64,000 nucleotides of DNA. It comes from Schistocephalus solidus (lineage: Eukaryota; Platyhelminthes; Cestoda; Diphyllobothriidea; Diphyllobothriidae). The notes beneath the pieces were generated by a model. It made no database searches, was not told the DNA's origin, and was given only the letters and a program-made list of their open reading frames with translations. The stretch's first letter is position 1. Each line of letters opens with the position of its first letter. The DNA is taken from positions 62,001-126,000 of the forward strand of contig WEDG01000221.1 in NCBI GenBank assembly GCA_017591395.1, in the 5' to 3' direction. This document shows, piece after piece, positions 43,100-54,063 of this stretch. Position numbers and translations under genes: made by a program.

Positions 43100-44420
43100 A
43101 AAACGAGCGCACCGTTTTGACTATTTTTGTTGTCTACTATTTTCAAGTTTTGTTCCCCCTCGTATTGACGTCTTTTTCAATTCTGCTACCAGTGTCCTCA
43201 TTTTCATCCGATCGGTGGGAGAGTAATCCGGCTGAAAAAAAACTCCACGATGATTCTTTTCGTAGTTGGGACTTTCGAGAGAGCAATAGATCTACCTGCT
43301 GTTTACTCCCCAAAACGACTTTTAATGGTCTTGGTCGAACCCTCATGCGTTTCATTTGTAACGAGAGGCCCCAATCGAAAGATCTTTTGATGTCGACTGT
43401 CACACCAGTTTCTTGCGTATCATTCAATAAATTTTGGAATGTCAGCAGATCCTGTTTTACCCTTTCTTTTGGCGTTTCCCCAGTAGCCTCTGAGACTCCC
43501 TGAACTACCAGACAAAATGACCTGTCAGGGAAAAACTCGTTTCTGCATCCTGCTTTCTTTTAGTGATTGAAGGTTGAATCATACCCTTTGATACAGTCTT
43601 TAATACTGTGTTCAAATTTGTCTTCATCGATGAGCCTGTTGGTTGATTTGCAGACATCTCTATGGACCTTTCAAACAGCGTGAGTTCTCCTGACAATGCG
43701 TTTGCACGAATAGCACCCGGAAAACCTGAATTTTGGTTTATGGCATCCAGGTCTGTCGATAAGTCATAGGCCACTTTTTCGCCATTACTTTGCTGGCTAC
43801 CATGCCCTGCTTCATTGTTGTTCGATGGACATGTAAAGAGCATGCTGCTGTCGCTCGTCCGTGGCAGTAAAGAAACCTTACGATTACTGTTTTTCGACTT
43901 TTCAGAGACCGTCGATCGCTGATTTACTTTTGTGCAGTCGGATTCTATGTGCACCAGATTTCCCGAACCTGGGGAAACGCAAGACACAATTTCCTCCTCG
44001 CTTATTTTCTTTCTGGTCATCTGTATTTCAACTGACTCAGAGGTTTGTTCTAATGACTTCGTTCTTTTTCTCTTTTGTTTCGCTTAATGTTGTGCCTATT
44101 GACTTCTACCGTTTCCTTTCGATGATTATGTTCTAGCTTGCTGATGTTTTTCGGCTCATTTGCATCGTGTTTCGGCGAGTTAATTTTATTATGTTTTATG
44201 AGGACTGATATTATTTCCGATAGGAGATCGAGGTCTCCTTCTAATCTCAAAACTCTGGTTGTGAGTCCTCGGCATCCATCACAGTGTGCCAGCCCTTCGC
44301 TGTTTAGCTTAGTTTTGGTAATGTTCAGTAGTGCACTGCTTTCTTCATTATTGCTGCTTTGTGGTTCTTCTCGGTCTGCTGAGAGTGACTTGAGTATTTC
44401 TGGTAAGTTTTTGTCACATG
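43100..44420 (-). pseudogene. ORF1 of the family 2 CR1-like LINE
   Basis: The N-terminus contains a C-x2-C pair (HCDGCRGLTTRVLRLEGDLD) leading into a leucine-rich helix (LDLLSEIISVLI), near 44285-44180. A Ser/Asn-rich middle follows (44020-43505, ending FSLTGHFVW). After a frameshift at about 43505 the C-terminal part reads LVVQGVSEATGETPKERVKQ, then RVRPRPLKVVLGSKQQVDLL. This C-terminal order (V-V-Q-G-V then RPRPLKVVL) is typical of CR1-type ORF1 proteins, which bind the element RNA and act as chaperones. Function is inferred from the family. Confidence 0.7.
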
Positions 44421-44497
44421 AAATCGAAAACGGTTTACAAAGATAGGAGAGATCATTATTTTGTAGTGTATACTATTTGTTTTTTTCTGCTGGCTTC

Positions 44498-44575
44498 CCG
44501 GGCGTGGCCGAGCGGTCAAGAGCATCGGTAGCTAATCGAGAGGTTGGTGTTTCGAGTCCTGGCTGAAGCGGTGAA
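44498..44575 (+). tRNA. Degenerate tRNA-Ser(GCT)-like sequence, probably pseudogene or SINE head
   Basis: GTGGCCGAGCGGTCAAG (from 44504) matches the conserved D-arm region of serine tRNAs and an A box. The anticodon loop region TAGCTAA contains GCT, but U33 is replaced by A. The B-box region GTTTCGAGTCC differs from GGTTCGANNCC at one position. Acceptor and T stems do not pair well. It sits on the plus strand within the upstream part of the minus-strand LINE, consistent with a SINE inserted there. Confidence 0.35.
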
Positions 44576-45039
44576 TAATTTTCTCGCGTGGTCGGGTCGT
44601 GAACATTTGCGTTTCCCATGCCAGCAAGATCTCTACGAGGATGCATTAAGTTTTTAACGAGCAGCTTAAATTATCAAGCGAATAGTTTACTGAGCACAAA
44701 AAGAAGTGCTTTCCGAACCGAATTCACTATCGAATGTTAATACGAAGCAAAAGAATGATGCAGCCTTCGAAGTGAGTTTGCCAGTGGTTCCCCGTTCCTT
44801 TCTGATGTAGACACCTTTCCTGGCGAGAGACTGTTTCTGAAGCCCATATGAGGCAGGATCCAAATGAAGCTGAGTTAGCTTATTATTCAAGATTCCGATA
44901 TCAATTTTCGTGTGCCTGAATATCACAATGTCTATAAACAATTATAGGCTGATCCTGATAAACAGACAATATATGATCCAATGACAACTTATTTCGTTTA
45001 GTCCTGACTTTGGGAACAGATTATTGGCCAAAAATCAAA
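44576..45039. other. Unassigned stretch between the tRNA-like sequence and the LINE 5' block
   Basis: The 84-codon minus ORF (44687-44941) has no recognisable domain. Because the related copy at 53560 lacks this stretch, it may be inserted sequence (with the tRNA-like head), but I see no target-site duplication. Confidence 0.35.
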
Positions 45040-45500
45040 AGCTTGGAGACGAGCGAATTTCAAACGGAGGTCCAACGACGCCGCTATTGAAACAATATGA
45101 GCAATAAATGCGCCTATTCGTTCAAAACCACTTTAAAAAACAATAAATGATAGGAAGAATATTCAGGAACGACTCAGCCGTTTGTAGAGGTCAAAGGTCC
45201 TGGATAACTTCAGATCTTCAAGGGGTTTGCACTTTTGGTTCACTGAGCGGTTGACAGAATTTATTGGTGTAGAGGCTGTTTTTATCAAGTCGACGAAGGT
45301 GATAAACAAATTCCAATTTGATGTCGTTTTGTGAGGTAATTCGGCACAAGAAAATTTCCAGAAAATTCCAAAGAGCAATTACGTTCGTGCAGTGGCAGTT
45401 TTAATGCCAGAATCAGAACAAGCGAAGTGTTAACGATTTTCAAACTGTCCAAGTCGGAGAACAAAAAGATACGTGGTTCCTTTGCACACACACTTGTCAT
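45040..45500 (-). repeat. LINE-associated 5' block, copy 1
   Basis: Shares order and sequence with 53580-54063: GATATTCAGGAACGACTCAG / GAATATTCAGGAACGACTCA, GGTCCTGGATAACTTCAGATCTTCA and GATAAACAAATTCCAATTTGAT. In both places it lies upstream of a minus-strand CR1-like LINE, so a 5'UTR is the simplest reading. The small ORFs inside it are not conserved between the two copies. Confidence 0.65.
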
Positions 45501-45654
45501 ATTTTATGACCGCCTTTTGCTCATTTATAACTCACACGGTTTCTCTGTATACTGCACGTAATTTTACGTTACAAATAGGGTACTCAAAGGCCCATGCTTA
45601 TTTCCCTTAATAAATTAAATAGAAAAAAAGGCAACATGTACACTGCATTGGCAC

Positions 45655-46190
45655 AGACGTGCAGCGTAGCCTGCTCTGGACATTCCGGATTATCCGGGGC
45701 CATGATTCCTCCCTGAGATCGGAAAATTTCTTCGAGTTTTCCTGCGAAACTCCTTACATTGTCAATAGCAAACGCATGCAATTGAACCTCAGAAAGTTTT
45801 TTTCAGCCAATGAATGGTACGACCTTGGAACTCGTTACCAAGCGAGACGGTTATAACTGACAGCATTTCGGATTTAAAAAGAAGGCTTGATGGCATAATA
45901 TTTGAAAAAAGACGACTCACACAACATTATAACTTAAAATCAACATTTTACAATCTTTCGGGGTCTACTTTTTCTCCACAATGTTTCGCCTATAACTGGG
46001 AAAACTTATTTCAAGTTATATTTTGCTTTGACTCAAACATTTTTTAAATGTACACCATTTTATATTGACTGTACACATGCAATGATAACTTTACATTAAT
46101 AGGGTCATCAAGGGCAATGCCAATAAGCCTTCTAAAATATACAATATATACAGTCCGTGTGCTGTGGTAATGTGAAATCAATGTTTTTAA
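45655..46190 (+). pseudogene. LINE C-terminus and 3'UTR (another CR1-like family), plus strand
   Basis: LLWTFRIIRGHDSSLRSENF, FFEFSCETPYIVNSKRMQLN, LRKFFSANE, then in the next frame MVRPWNSLPSETVITDSISD and LKRRLDGIIFEKRR. The order (R-x-IRG, F-x-F-x-S, RP-WNSLP, LKRRLD) matches the end of CR1-type ORF2 proteins. Only the last ~110 residues are present, with one frameshift near 45815. The 3'UTR runs up to the next insertion at about 46200. Confidence 0.7.
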
Positions 46191-46204
46191 GAATTTATTA
46201 TTTT

Positions 46205-47160
46205 AAGAATTTATATTTGGTTAGCACCGGCAAGGCACTGTCTTAACAAATATTTGTAACGAAATAAAGTTATGACAAGGTGTGCAGACAACATGTACAA
46301 ATACTTAATAATGTAGACAGAACTTGTTCTGCTAGGTCAACAGTTAGCGGTCTTTTGAAATTATTAGTGAACTAGAAACATAGGCAGTGAAAAAAACTCT
46401 TACCATAAAAATGGAGGCAGAGTTCATTAGGACTTCATTTTAGAATAGAAGGTAGGAGAAAAACTGCATAGGAAAAGAAGGTCAGGTGGTAGAGTAAGGT
46501 AAAACTGCAGAAGCATTTTAGAATGAGATAAGGAAACGTCGAGATGATGCGTTCTTGATCACTTAGGCGCATGAAACAAAATCTCATGGAAATGCGTCAA
46601 TGAACTTGAGCCCATGGCATCTTAGGATCAAGAATTGAATTCTGATGATGGTTAGTATCCAAAGAAACGGCAGCGTTTTAGACTGCGTACCACCGAATAT
46701 GTACGTCCAAATGACTTCATCGTTTGGATGACTGGCGATGTAAGGAGACATCATGGTTCAAAGGGGAATCAGGGTGGCGAAAAATTTGTTTCAAGAAAGT
46801 CACTTAAGATGCCGCTGGTTCTTTCTCCGAGTCATGGGGATAGCTACTGGGAACAGATGAGGAAAATAAAAGGTAAAGCGAATCAGTGTTAAGATAAATG
46901 TGAAGTCTTCGCCTGAATGCAGATAGACTAGTAAACGACCTTATTTCAATTGGCAAGTTATTCCAAAGAAAGCTTTACCTAGAAGCAAAAAATAGAGAGC
47001 GTTTACACGTGGAGGATGTAGGCGGAGGTAAAATTAGTTCAGAATTTCTTAGGTTATTAGGAAGACCAACGGGGGTATTCAGAGAAAACTTGGGGAGAGT
47101 TGAACTATAATTTAGTTGGAAAAGGAGACAAAAGCCTGCTTTCAGTCTCCTGACTCGTGC
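46205..47160 (-). mobile_element. 5'-truncated LINE family F, minus strand
   Basis: Reverse-oriented relative of 33075-33992 and 48738-49322. It starts on the plus strand with GAATTTATATTTGGTTAGCA and CCGGCAAGGCACTGTCTTAA and carries the same UTR order (TCAACAGTTAGCG, GGAGGCAGAGTTCATTAGGA, GATGATGGTTAGTATCC). Near 47100-47160 it holds the LINE C-terminus (ACAAAAGCCTGCTTTCAGTC). It ends abruptly at about 47160, where a plus-strand LINE fragment begins. Confidence 0.8.
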
Positions 47161-47164
47161 CGAT

Positions 47165-47860
47165 CGTGAGTGGTGTAACTACGGGTTCCGTTCTTGGACC
47201 ATTACTTTTCTTAATCTATGTGAATGATTGTATGAATGGATTGAACAGCACGGGAGTCGTGTTTGCAGACAGACATCAAGATATGGCAACAAATCTGATG
47301 CAGTACTGATGAACTGACTTTACAAGAATGACCCAACCGCCTATCTGAATGGTCCGATAAATGGCAAATGACGTGTAACTTTGAGAAATGTGTCGCATTG
47401 CGGCTCAAAACGAAGAAGGCAATCATGCTGGGCGGCTCCCATCAATACTTCCTTGACAGAAGGTGCCTGTCAAATGTATCTGAACAAAAGGACTTAGGAA
47501 TCACAATTTTTTGTCTTCCCTCAAGCCTTCCACTCAATGTGGTAGGGCGACCAAAAAGGCGTCAAATGTCCTGTTTTCCATTTAAATAACTTTCGTAGAC
47601 ATTGAAAACAATATATTTGGAAAAATATACGGGACGTTTATTCATCCACACCTGGAATATGGAGTTGAGGTGTGGTGAACGTGGCAGAATTGATGCTCTT
47701 AACCTTCTCCATTTTGAGTACAGGCAGATTCGAGGTGATTTCATACAGACATACCAGCTTGTAAGTAATCAGTATTGTGCTCTACACTTCGAAGATTTTT
47801 TAATTTGCAACAACAACTTACCTGCGCGGGAATTCTCTGAAATTTTAGGGAACCTTATCC
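47165..47860 (+). pseudogene. CR1-like LINE RT palm and thumb fragment, plus strand
   Basis: [20 protein letters not shown] (about 47183) is RT motif B/C entry; the expected FADD follows as VFADRHQD, so the catalytic pair is lost. Then WQMTCNFEKCVALRLKTKKA, SVSEQKDLGITI-like LSNVSEQKDLGITI, GRLFIHTWNMELRCGERGRI, and LLHFEYRQIRGDFIQTYQLV with FEDFLICNNNLPAREFSEIL. This spans from motif C to the end of the thumb with at least two frameshifts. It leads directly into the tandem units below. Confidence 0.72.
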
Positions 47861-48735
47861 CATCTCGATGTTCGTCGCCGCTCATTTTCACAGCGAGTTA
47901 TCGTTGCCTGGATCGGACTCCCAGAGGACGTCATACGGGTGGACATGACAGACACATTCAAACATAAACTGGATTTATATTTGATTGAAAAATACCGCTC
48001 ATTCTTTCAGGAAAGCACTGCTAAATCACACCAAAGCCTTGCACATACAAACAGATAATGGGGATATATGTAATCTTCGATCCTTCAGGATGACTGTGCC
48101 TAGATCCCAGTGTCACATAACTATTTTCATTCTACGTGACTATGTTACTTTCAACTTTATAGTAACATATTTATTTTAACTTGAATATCTTCAATGTGTC
48201 TTATCGCACCTGGATGTTCGTCGCTATTTGTTTTCGTAGAAAATTGTCGAACCTGGGACGGACTCCCAGACGACTTCATACGGGCGGACACGAGAGATAC
48301 ATACAAACATTAACTGGATTTATATTAGCTTAACAACTACCGTTCATTCTACAGAAAGGCACTGCAGCATCATAGCAAAGTTGTGCAAATACATGGAGAT
48401 AATGGTGGTTAACTGTGCCTAGATCACACTCTAAGAAAACAATTTTCTTTCTATTCTAATATTTTACTCACTACATTATTGTAACGTGTGTATTTTGACT
48501 GAAATATCTTCGATGAACCTTTTCCAACCTGGATGTTCGTGGCCTTTCATTTTCGCAGCGAGTTTACAGTGCCAGGATCGAACTCCCAGAGGACGTCATA
48601 CGGGCGGACACGACCGCCACACTCGATCAAAAACTGTATTTATTTTCGCTTGACAATTACCACTCCTTCTTAAAGGAAGCAACTGCTACATCATGCAAAT
48701 CTTTGCACATACATACAGATAACGGTGATAAGTGA
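47861..48735 (+). repeat. Three tandem units of a LINE 3' terminus
   Basis: GATGTTCGTCG-type starts occur at 47867, 48213 and 48532 (periods about 346 and 319). Each is followed by CTCCCAGAGGACGTCATACG or a variant, ACATTCAAACATAAACTGGA-type sequence, and TTGCACATACA. The first unit encodes the end of the ORF upstream (RSFSQRVIVAWIGLPEDVIR, FKHKLDLYL). Units 2 and 3 repeat this ORF end plus the 3'UTR, so a terminal segment was copied in tandem. The third unit is cut by the family F insertion at about 48738. Confidence 0.82.
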
Positions 48736-48737
48736 CC

Positions 48738-49322
48738 CTCTTGAAACTATATTTTCGCTACCTCGAGTCGCCCATGAACTATGATGTCTCCTTATATCAC
48801 CAGTCATCCAAACGATGACGTCATTCTGATGTACACATTCAGTGGTCCACAGTCTAAAATGCTACCGTTTCTTTGGATACTTACCATCATCAGAATTCAA
48901 TTCTGGATCCTAAGATGCTGAGGACTTAAGTTCGTTGACGCATTTTTGTGAGATTTTGTTTCATACGCCTAAGTGATCAAGAAACGAACCACCTCGACGT
49001 TTCATTATCTCATTCTGAAATGCTACTGCAGTATTACCCTATTCTACCACCTGACTATTTTTTTCCTAAGCAGTTTTTCTCCTACCTTCTATTCGAAAAA
49101 TGAAGACCTATTGAACTCTGCCTCCATTTTTCATGGTAGGAGTTTTTTCACCGCCTATTTTTCAGTTCACCATTAATTTTTAAAACATTGCTAACTGTTG
49201 ACATAGCAGGACAATTTATGAAATTTGTACATTTTATCTGCACACATTGTCATAACTTTATTTCGTTACTAATGTTTGCTTAGACAGTACCTTCCCGGTG
49301 CTAACCAAATAAATTCTAAATA
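48738..49322 (+). mobile_element. 5'-truncated LINE family F, plus strand
   Basis: GACCCTCTTGAAACTATATT onward is nearly colinear with 33420-33990, including AAATGCTACCGTTTC, GAGGACTTAAGTTCGTTGAC, GCCTCCATTTTTCATGGTAG and TGCTTAGACAGTACCTTCCC. It ends with AAATAAATTCTAAATATAAA-type tail repeats. Only 3'UTR is present. Its 3' end abuts the 3' end of the minus-strand LINE that follows. Confidence 0.85.
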
Positions 49323-49388
49323 TAAATTCTATTTAAATTAATAAAATTTGACAAGTGGTGCACGACCTCGAGGGTTAAGATAAATGCC

Positions 49389-52300
49389 TCATCGCTCAGG
49401 CTCGTTGCGGAACATAAAACTGTCAAGGTTCCTTTTAAAGCTTTCCAGCGATGGTGACATCACAACGTCTTCAGGGAGGGCATTCCATGGTTTAACCACT
49501 CTGACAGAGAAGGAGAACTTGCGCACATCCAGTCTCGCCTGCTGGACACGCAGTTTCAATGGGTGACCTCGGAGATGGGTCGTGGTGGCAAATTCAAAGA
49601 AGTCCGAGAATTCCAGGCAACAATCCAATCCCTTCACAATGCGGAATGTCTGCAGGAGATCACCACGCATTTGCCTATAACTCAAAGCGGAACAGATTAA
49701 GATTCATTAGGCGGGTTGGATATGGCAAGGAGCTTTGACTTCTAACCATTTTGGTGGCTTTCCCTCTGGACTCTTTCGAGGCAGTTCTGATCTTGAACTG
49801 TCCAGGGTTTCCAGGCGTGCATAGCATATTCCAAATGTGGCCTAATGAATGTTCCAAAGGTCTTAGCAAAAGATCTTCATCGAAATCCAAAAAGGCTCGT
49901 CTGATGGCATGCAACACCGAAATTGCCCCTCTTCGCCACTTTCGAGCAGTGAGACGATGGTTTTAAGGTGGTGGTCATCAGCACACCAAGGTCCTTTTGG
50001 GTTTCCACGTCTTTTAAGGCTTCACCGTTGAGAAAGTAACTTCTACTTTCGGCAGATCCAGACGGGTTGCCTAAGCGAAGTATTGTACACTTATCGACGT
50101 TGAACCGCAAAAGCCAATGATTCGACCACTCCTCCAACCGAGTTAGGTTGATCTGCAGTTTATCTTCGTCAGCAGGGGCTCTGGATTACATTCCAGATTT
50201 TAATGTCGTCGGCAAACATTGCTGCTTCACAGTCGAGATTCCTGGACACAATCGTTCACGTATATTAAAAACAGTATTGGCCCTAGTACTGAACCCTGAG
50301 GAACCCCACTCGACCGCAGCAGAACTTGACCCTCTTGGCCGATGCACACAACCTGGCGCCGACCCACGAGGAAGTTTTCGATCCACTTGAGGAGGTTACC
50401 TCTGATTCCACTCCTTTCTAGCTTGTAAAGCAGTCTCTCGTGCGGCACAGTATCGAAGGCCTTTTGAAAGTCAATGAAGGCAATGTGAACCGCGTGTCTA
50501 TCTTCAAGCGCTTGGGTCCACCTCTGGAGCGAATACAGCAAATTCGTTGTGCATGATCTTCCTTTTCTGAACCCGTGTTGACAGCTTGATAACAAATTAT
50601 GAGTCTCTAGGAATTTCACCAATTCGCTCTTGATGATCCTTTCCATAATCTTGCCAAGGATGCATGTTAAGCTTATGGGCCTGTAGTTTGTCACTGACGC
50701 CCGGCTACCGCTTTTGTACAAGGGAGTTATATGTGCCAGCTTCCAATCGAAAGGAAGTGTTCCGGAGTCAAAGGACTTTTGAAAGAGCACTGACAAAGGT
50801 GCGGAAAGTTCATTGGCGAGTTCTTTCAGAAGCTTGGGTGGAAGCTCGTCTGGTCCTGGGGATTTCGACTCTTTTAGTTCTTTTAATTCCTTTTGGATCA
50901 GAAATTCTGAGAATAGTATGTGGCTAATGCTTGCAGTCGGCGGGTTATCCACTGAGGGACGAAGGAACCTGGCCTCGTTTGTGAAGACTGAGCGGTAGAA
51001 CTGTGAAAAGTACTCGGCTTTTTTCCCTGTTTTCAGAAATTTCGACGCCCACGGCAGTCTTAATCAGCGGTATTTGATGTTTATTCCTTGTACATCTACG
51101 GAGGTAACTGTAGACTAACTTTGGATTCTGCGTTGCCTTTTGCAGCAAAGTCTTCTCAAATTCTCTTCGCGTTGTAAGAATAAGGCTTCTCATTTTTGTT
51201 TCTCTGTGCTTTATACTATTAAAATAGGCGACTTGATTAGACTCGCGATATTTTCTCCACAACTTGTGCTTCCTGTTTATTTCCCTTTTAAGTTGCTGTC
51301 TAGCCACCCAGGACGCTTGCTGTGATGGACACTCGTTAGCGGGCAGTGGTTGTCAATAAGTTGCAGAAGAACATTTCGGAAAGACTCCCAATCTTCGTTT
51401 ACGGTGCTCGAAAAATATTGAGGTCCAGTTGATGTGTGTTATATCTGCTCGCATCTGATGAAAGTTTCTCGCCAAACGTTACGCCGTTTTTCCTCTATAG
51501 CAGGGGCAACGGAGAATAAGGAGTAGTCCCATATAAGCACCACGTGATCACTACGACCGAGCGGAGGCATTGAAATAATCTCGTCAATGCTGCCTGATGT
51601 TTTCGTGAAAACCAGGTCAAGACAGTTAGCCCTTTGTCCTTCACGTGTTCTGGTGGGGAAAGGGACATGCTGTGTGAGGAGTGCATTCAAGGTCTTTTGC
51701 AGAAAAACATAATCAAAAAGTCGATTTCGGGCATGATGATTGAACAGTGCTCCAGTTAATTCCTGGTGCGTTGAAGTCACCCATAATCATTACATTAGGT
51801 CTACTGGAGAACTTTTTCTAATTGTTCCAACAAGTGGGTGTCCGCGACTCGGTCTATCCTAGGTGGCCGATAGACAATGAGGACATCTAGACATGGAGAG
51901 CCAAGAGCCTTGATGTTCAACCATATGGCTTCAGTGCTGCACGCAAACTTGCTCGTCTTGTCAGACACTATTAGCACGTCTTTCACATACACAATTATTC
52001 CACCACCCTGTCGGTTTTCTCTGTCCCTCCGATATATTTGGTACCCAGACAATGTTATTTCGCTATCTAGAATACTGCCCGACAGCCAGGTTTCGGTTAC
52101 TGCTATCACATCCGGAGATACTTCGGCAAGGCAAATTTTTAACTCATCAAGTTTTGATAAAAGGCTTTGCGCATTTGTATACAAGCACTTCAATTTTGCG
52201 CCAACCAAATTTCCTGTTGCGTTTGTCAATTTTATGGGCCCAACTGCGTCTCCTCTAACGTCAAGGTCGTATGTCTTTTCCGTTTCGTGATGATTTTCGG

Positions 52301-52523
52301 TAACTCTGGTTTCTTTAGTGAGAACGCTGGGCGTTACGGAATCAGTTCTGACATCTCTTTGGGCAATTGGTTCCCTGATGGTTTTGGCGTTAGTGAGGTG
52401 GCTGCCGCTGTCCTCAGAACAATCGGTTGGTTCAATGGAAAATTCGTATTCTTTTGAACTACCTTCCCCTTGAAAAATAGCCAGATTGTGTTCGCCAGCC
52501 TTCAGTCTTGATTGTAGTTCCAA
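49389..52523 (-). pseudogene. ORF2 (EN-RT) of the family 1 CR1-like LINE
   Basis: EN block 52523-51801: LKCLYTNAQSLLSKLDELKI, VIAVTETWLSGSILD, GYQIYRRDRENRQGGGIIVY, LDVLIVYRPPR; then 51780-51439 with CLDLVFTKTS and LGRSDHVVLIWDYS. Basic linker 51307-50945. RT block 50952-50227: SPGPDELPPKLLKELANELS, YRPISLTCILGKIMERIIKS, HIAFIDFQKAFDTVPHERLL (motif A), [20 protein letters not shown]; after a one-base shift FADDIKIWNVI. Thumb 50137-49389: NVDKCTILRLGNPSG, LLQTFRIVKGLDCCLEF, WNALPEDVVMSPSLES. Roughly five frameshifts in all. Catalytic motifs intact. Nicks and reverse transcribes in active relatives. Confidence 0.88.
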
Positions 52524-53560
52524 GACAAGTTCCCGGCGTTTCAGCCTTTCCGCAGGGGAGTAGTCCGGTTGAAAAACCTCTTTATGCGAGTGACGTAGGT
52601 TAGTTTTTGGATAGGATCGCCTTGATTTGGTCTTTGCTCTCTAGCATTATTTTCAGCGGTCGCGGTCGCGGCGTTCCTAGGCTGTCTTCAGACTTTTGCC
52701 GATCCGGAATGCTTTAATAACTTTTACTTCCACGCCCGGTGGGAGCAACTGGTTTAGGAGGCCATTAAACGAAGCAAGGTCTTCGGTGACACGGTCTTCT
52801 GGTCGGACTGCAGTTGACTCGTGCAAACCCCTGAATAACCAAAACACTGTTGTCGATCCTGGTACTTGGAATTTTCGCTTCCTCCTGAGTTCTCCTTAGG
52901 GCACGAGAACGGTTTACAGAGCTCTCGTTGGGATTAAGTCTACCTCTGACCAAACTCTCATCTGAAGGCTTCCAATGAATCCATCAGAGTTGATTGTGAC
53001 TTTGTCCTCCTGTTGTGGTGTTTCCCCATTGCAGCTTGCCACTCGTTTGTTTCTTCGGATTCAACTACGGGCTCTTTATAACACCCAAGATAGCAGGATG
53101 AGATTTGTGGTTTGCTCTGGTCGTCGTCCGTAGGATTCAGAGACTGTGCTCCTGTTATCCGGTCGTTAAGGGTAATCGCGTCCGAACATTGTGAGCTGTA
53201 ACCAGTTGTAGTTTTTGATACTTTTCGTGCTTTAGTCACTGCCTTTTAACTGGAATATTGCTAAGCGTATTTCGTCGAGTAATGTTATCTTGCAAGAGCT
53301 TCCTTAAGTCTGCAAGCTCATTTTCCAGTTTTGAACTCTTAGTAAAAATATAAGAACATCCAACGCAAGATTCTGTCCTCGTAGCCAACGGATTTGGCTG
53401 CCATTACGCTTTTTGCGCGCTTTGCTGGTTTTTGGTTACAAGTATAAACTGATGGAGTGCCAGTCGTGGATGTCGAAGCCAGCTCAACAGGCTTTCCTTT
53501 AAAGGAAGTTCCGTGACTGGTTCTGTTGCTAGCAAACAATTGTTTTGAGTCCATAAATGT
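52524..53560 (-). pseudogene. ORF1 of the family 1 CR1-like LINE
   Basis: N-terminal Ser/Thr-rich segment (ELASTSTTGTPSVYTCNQKP), then SCVGCSYIFTKSSKLENELA and DLRKLLQDN: a C-x2-C pair followed by a heptad-like helix, as in the family 2 copy. Next comes the T-x-LN-rich stretch (53239-52958), then SVLVIQGFARVNCSPTRRP near 52850. The C-terminus (FQPDYSPAERLKRREL near 52575) runs in frame into LELQSRLKAGEHNLAIFQGE at the start of the EN block, suggesting an ORF1-ORF2 fusion in this family. Frameshifts and stops are present. The RNA-binding chaperone role is inferred. Confidence 0.7.
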
Positions 53561-53579
53561 TAAAACACTGGGAAAAAGT

Positions 53580-54063
53580 ATGTTCTCCTTTGAGCGTATA
53601 ACGAAAATTTCCGACTGGCTTTGGAGTATGGCGAGTATTTAATGCAATATGAGCAAAAATGTTTATACTTGTTCAAAAACGCTTTTGAAAAATACTATAA
53701 ACGGTATGAAGGATATTCAGGAACGACTCAGCCGTTCGGAGATATCGAAGGTCCTGGATAACTTCAGATCTTCACGAGGTTGTACACGTTTGGTTCCCTG
53801 AGTGGTTCTCAGTTTTTATTGGTGCAGAGCCTGCGCAGTCAACTTGAATAAGATGATAAACAAATTCCAATTTGATCCGTTTTTTGACGAATTTCGGCAC
53901 AAAAAGGAATTCCAGATGAGCAGGAAGCAAGTAAGTACATGCAGTTGAAACAGTATTGTCCGGATCAGTCCTAGTGAAGTGGTAACGAAGATCAAATTGT
54001 CCAAGTTGGAGAGCAAATAATTGGTGGTTATTTGCACACGACCTTGAGCCAGTTCAAATCAAT
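53580..54063 (-). repeat. LINE-associated 5' block, copy 2
   Basis: Direct counterpart of 45040-45500 and in the same position relative to a CR1-like ORF1. The right edge near 54063 is sharp, because the next LINE's 3' end starts there. Probable 5'UTR. Confidence 0.65.

Larger units (their letters stand above)
40140..45500 (-). mobile_element. CR1-like LINE, family 2, near-full-length minus-strand copy
   Basis: Contains, in order on the minus strand: a 5'UTR-like block (45500-45040) shared with 53580-54063, an intervening stretch with a tRNA-Ser-like sequence, ORF1 (about 44420-43100) and ORF2 (43000-40154). The thumb region differs from the family 1 copies (SSGHQL/HQLQEVNILKDLGIWI and NMTSLRGHQYKLKRNHAKLG), so this is a related but distinct subfamily. 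The 3' end is near 40140 and no poly(A) was seen. Membership of the 5' block rests on the parallel arrangement in the copy at 49331. Confidence 0.75.
49331..54063 (-). mobile_element. CR1-like LINE, family 1, near-full-length minus-strand copy
   Basis: Minus-strand order: 5' block (54063-53580, shared with 45040-45500), ORF1 (53560-52560), EN-RT (52523-49389) and a 3'UTR (about 49388-49331) with the family's CTTAACCCTCGAG and GTGCACCACTTGTC motifs. Despite frameshifts this is the best-preserved CR1-type copy: a 241-codon RT block and a 240-codon EN block are each open. The neighbouring copy at 54064 lies in the same orientation. Confidence 0.85.
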
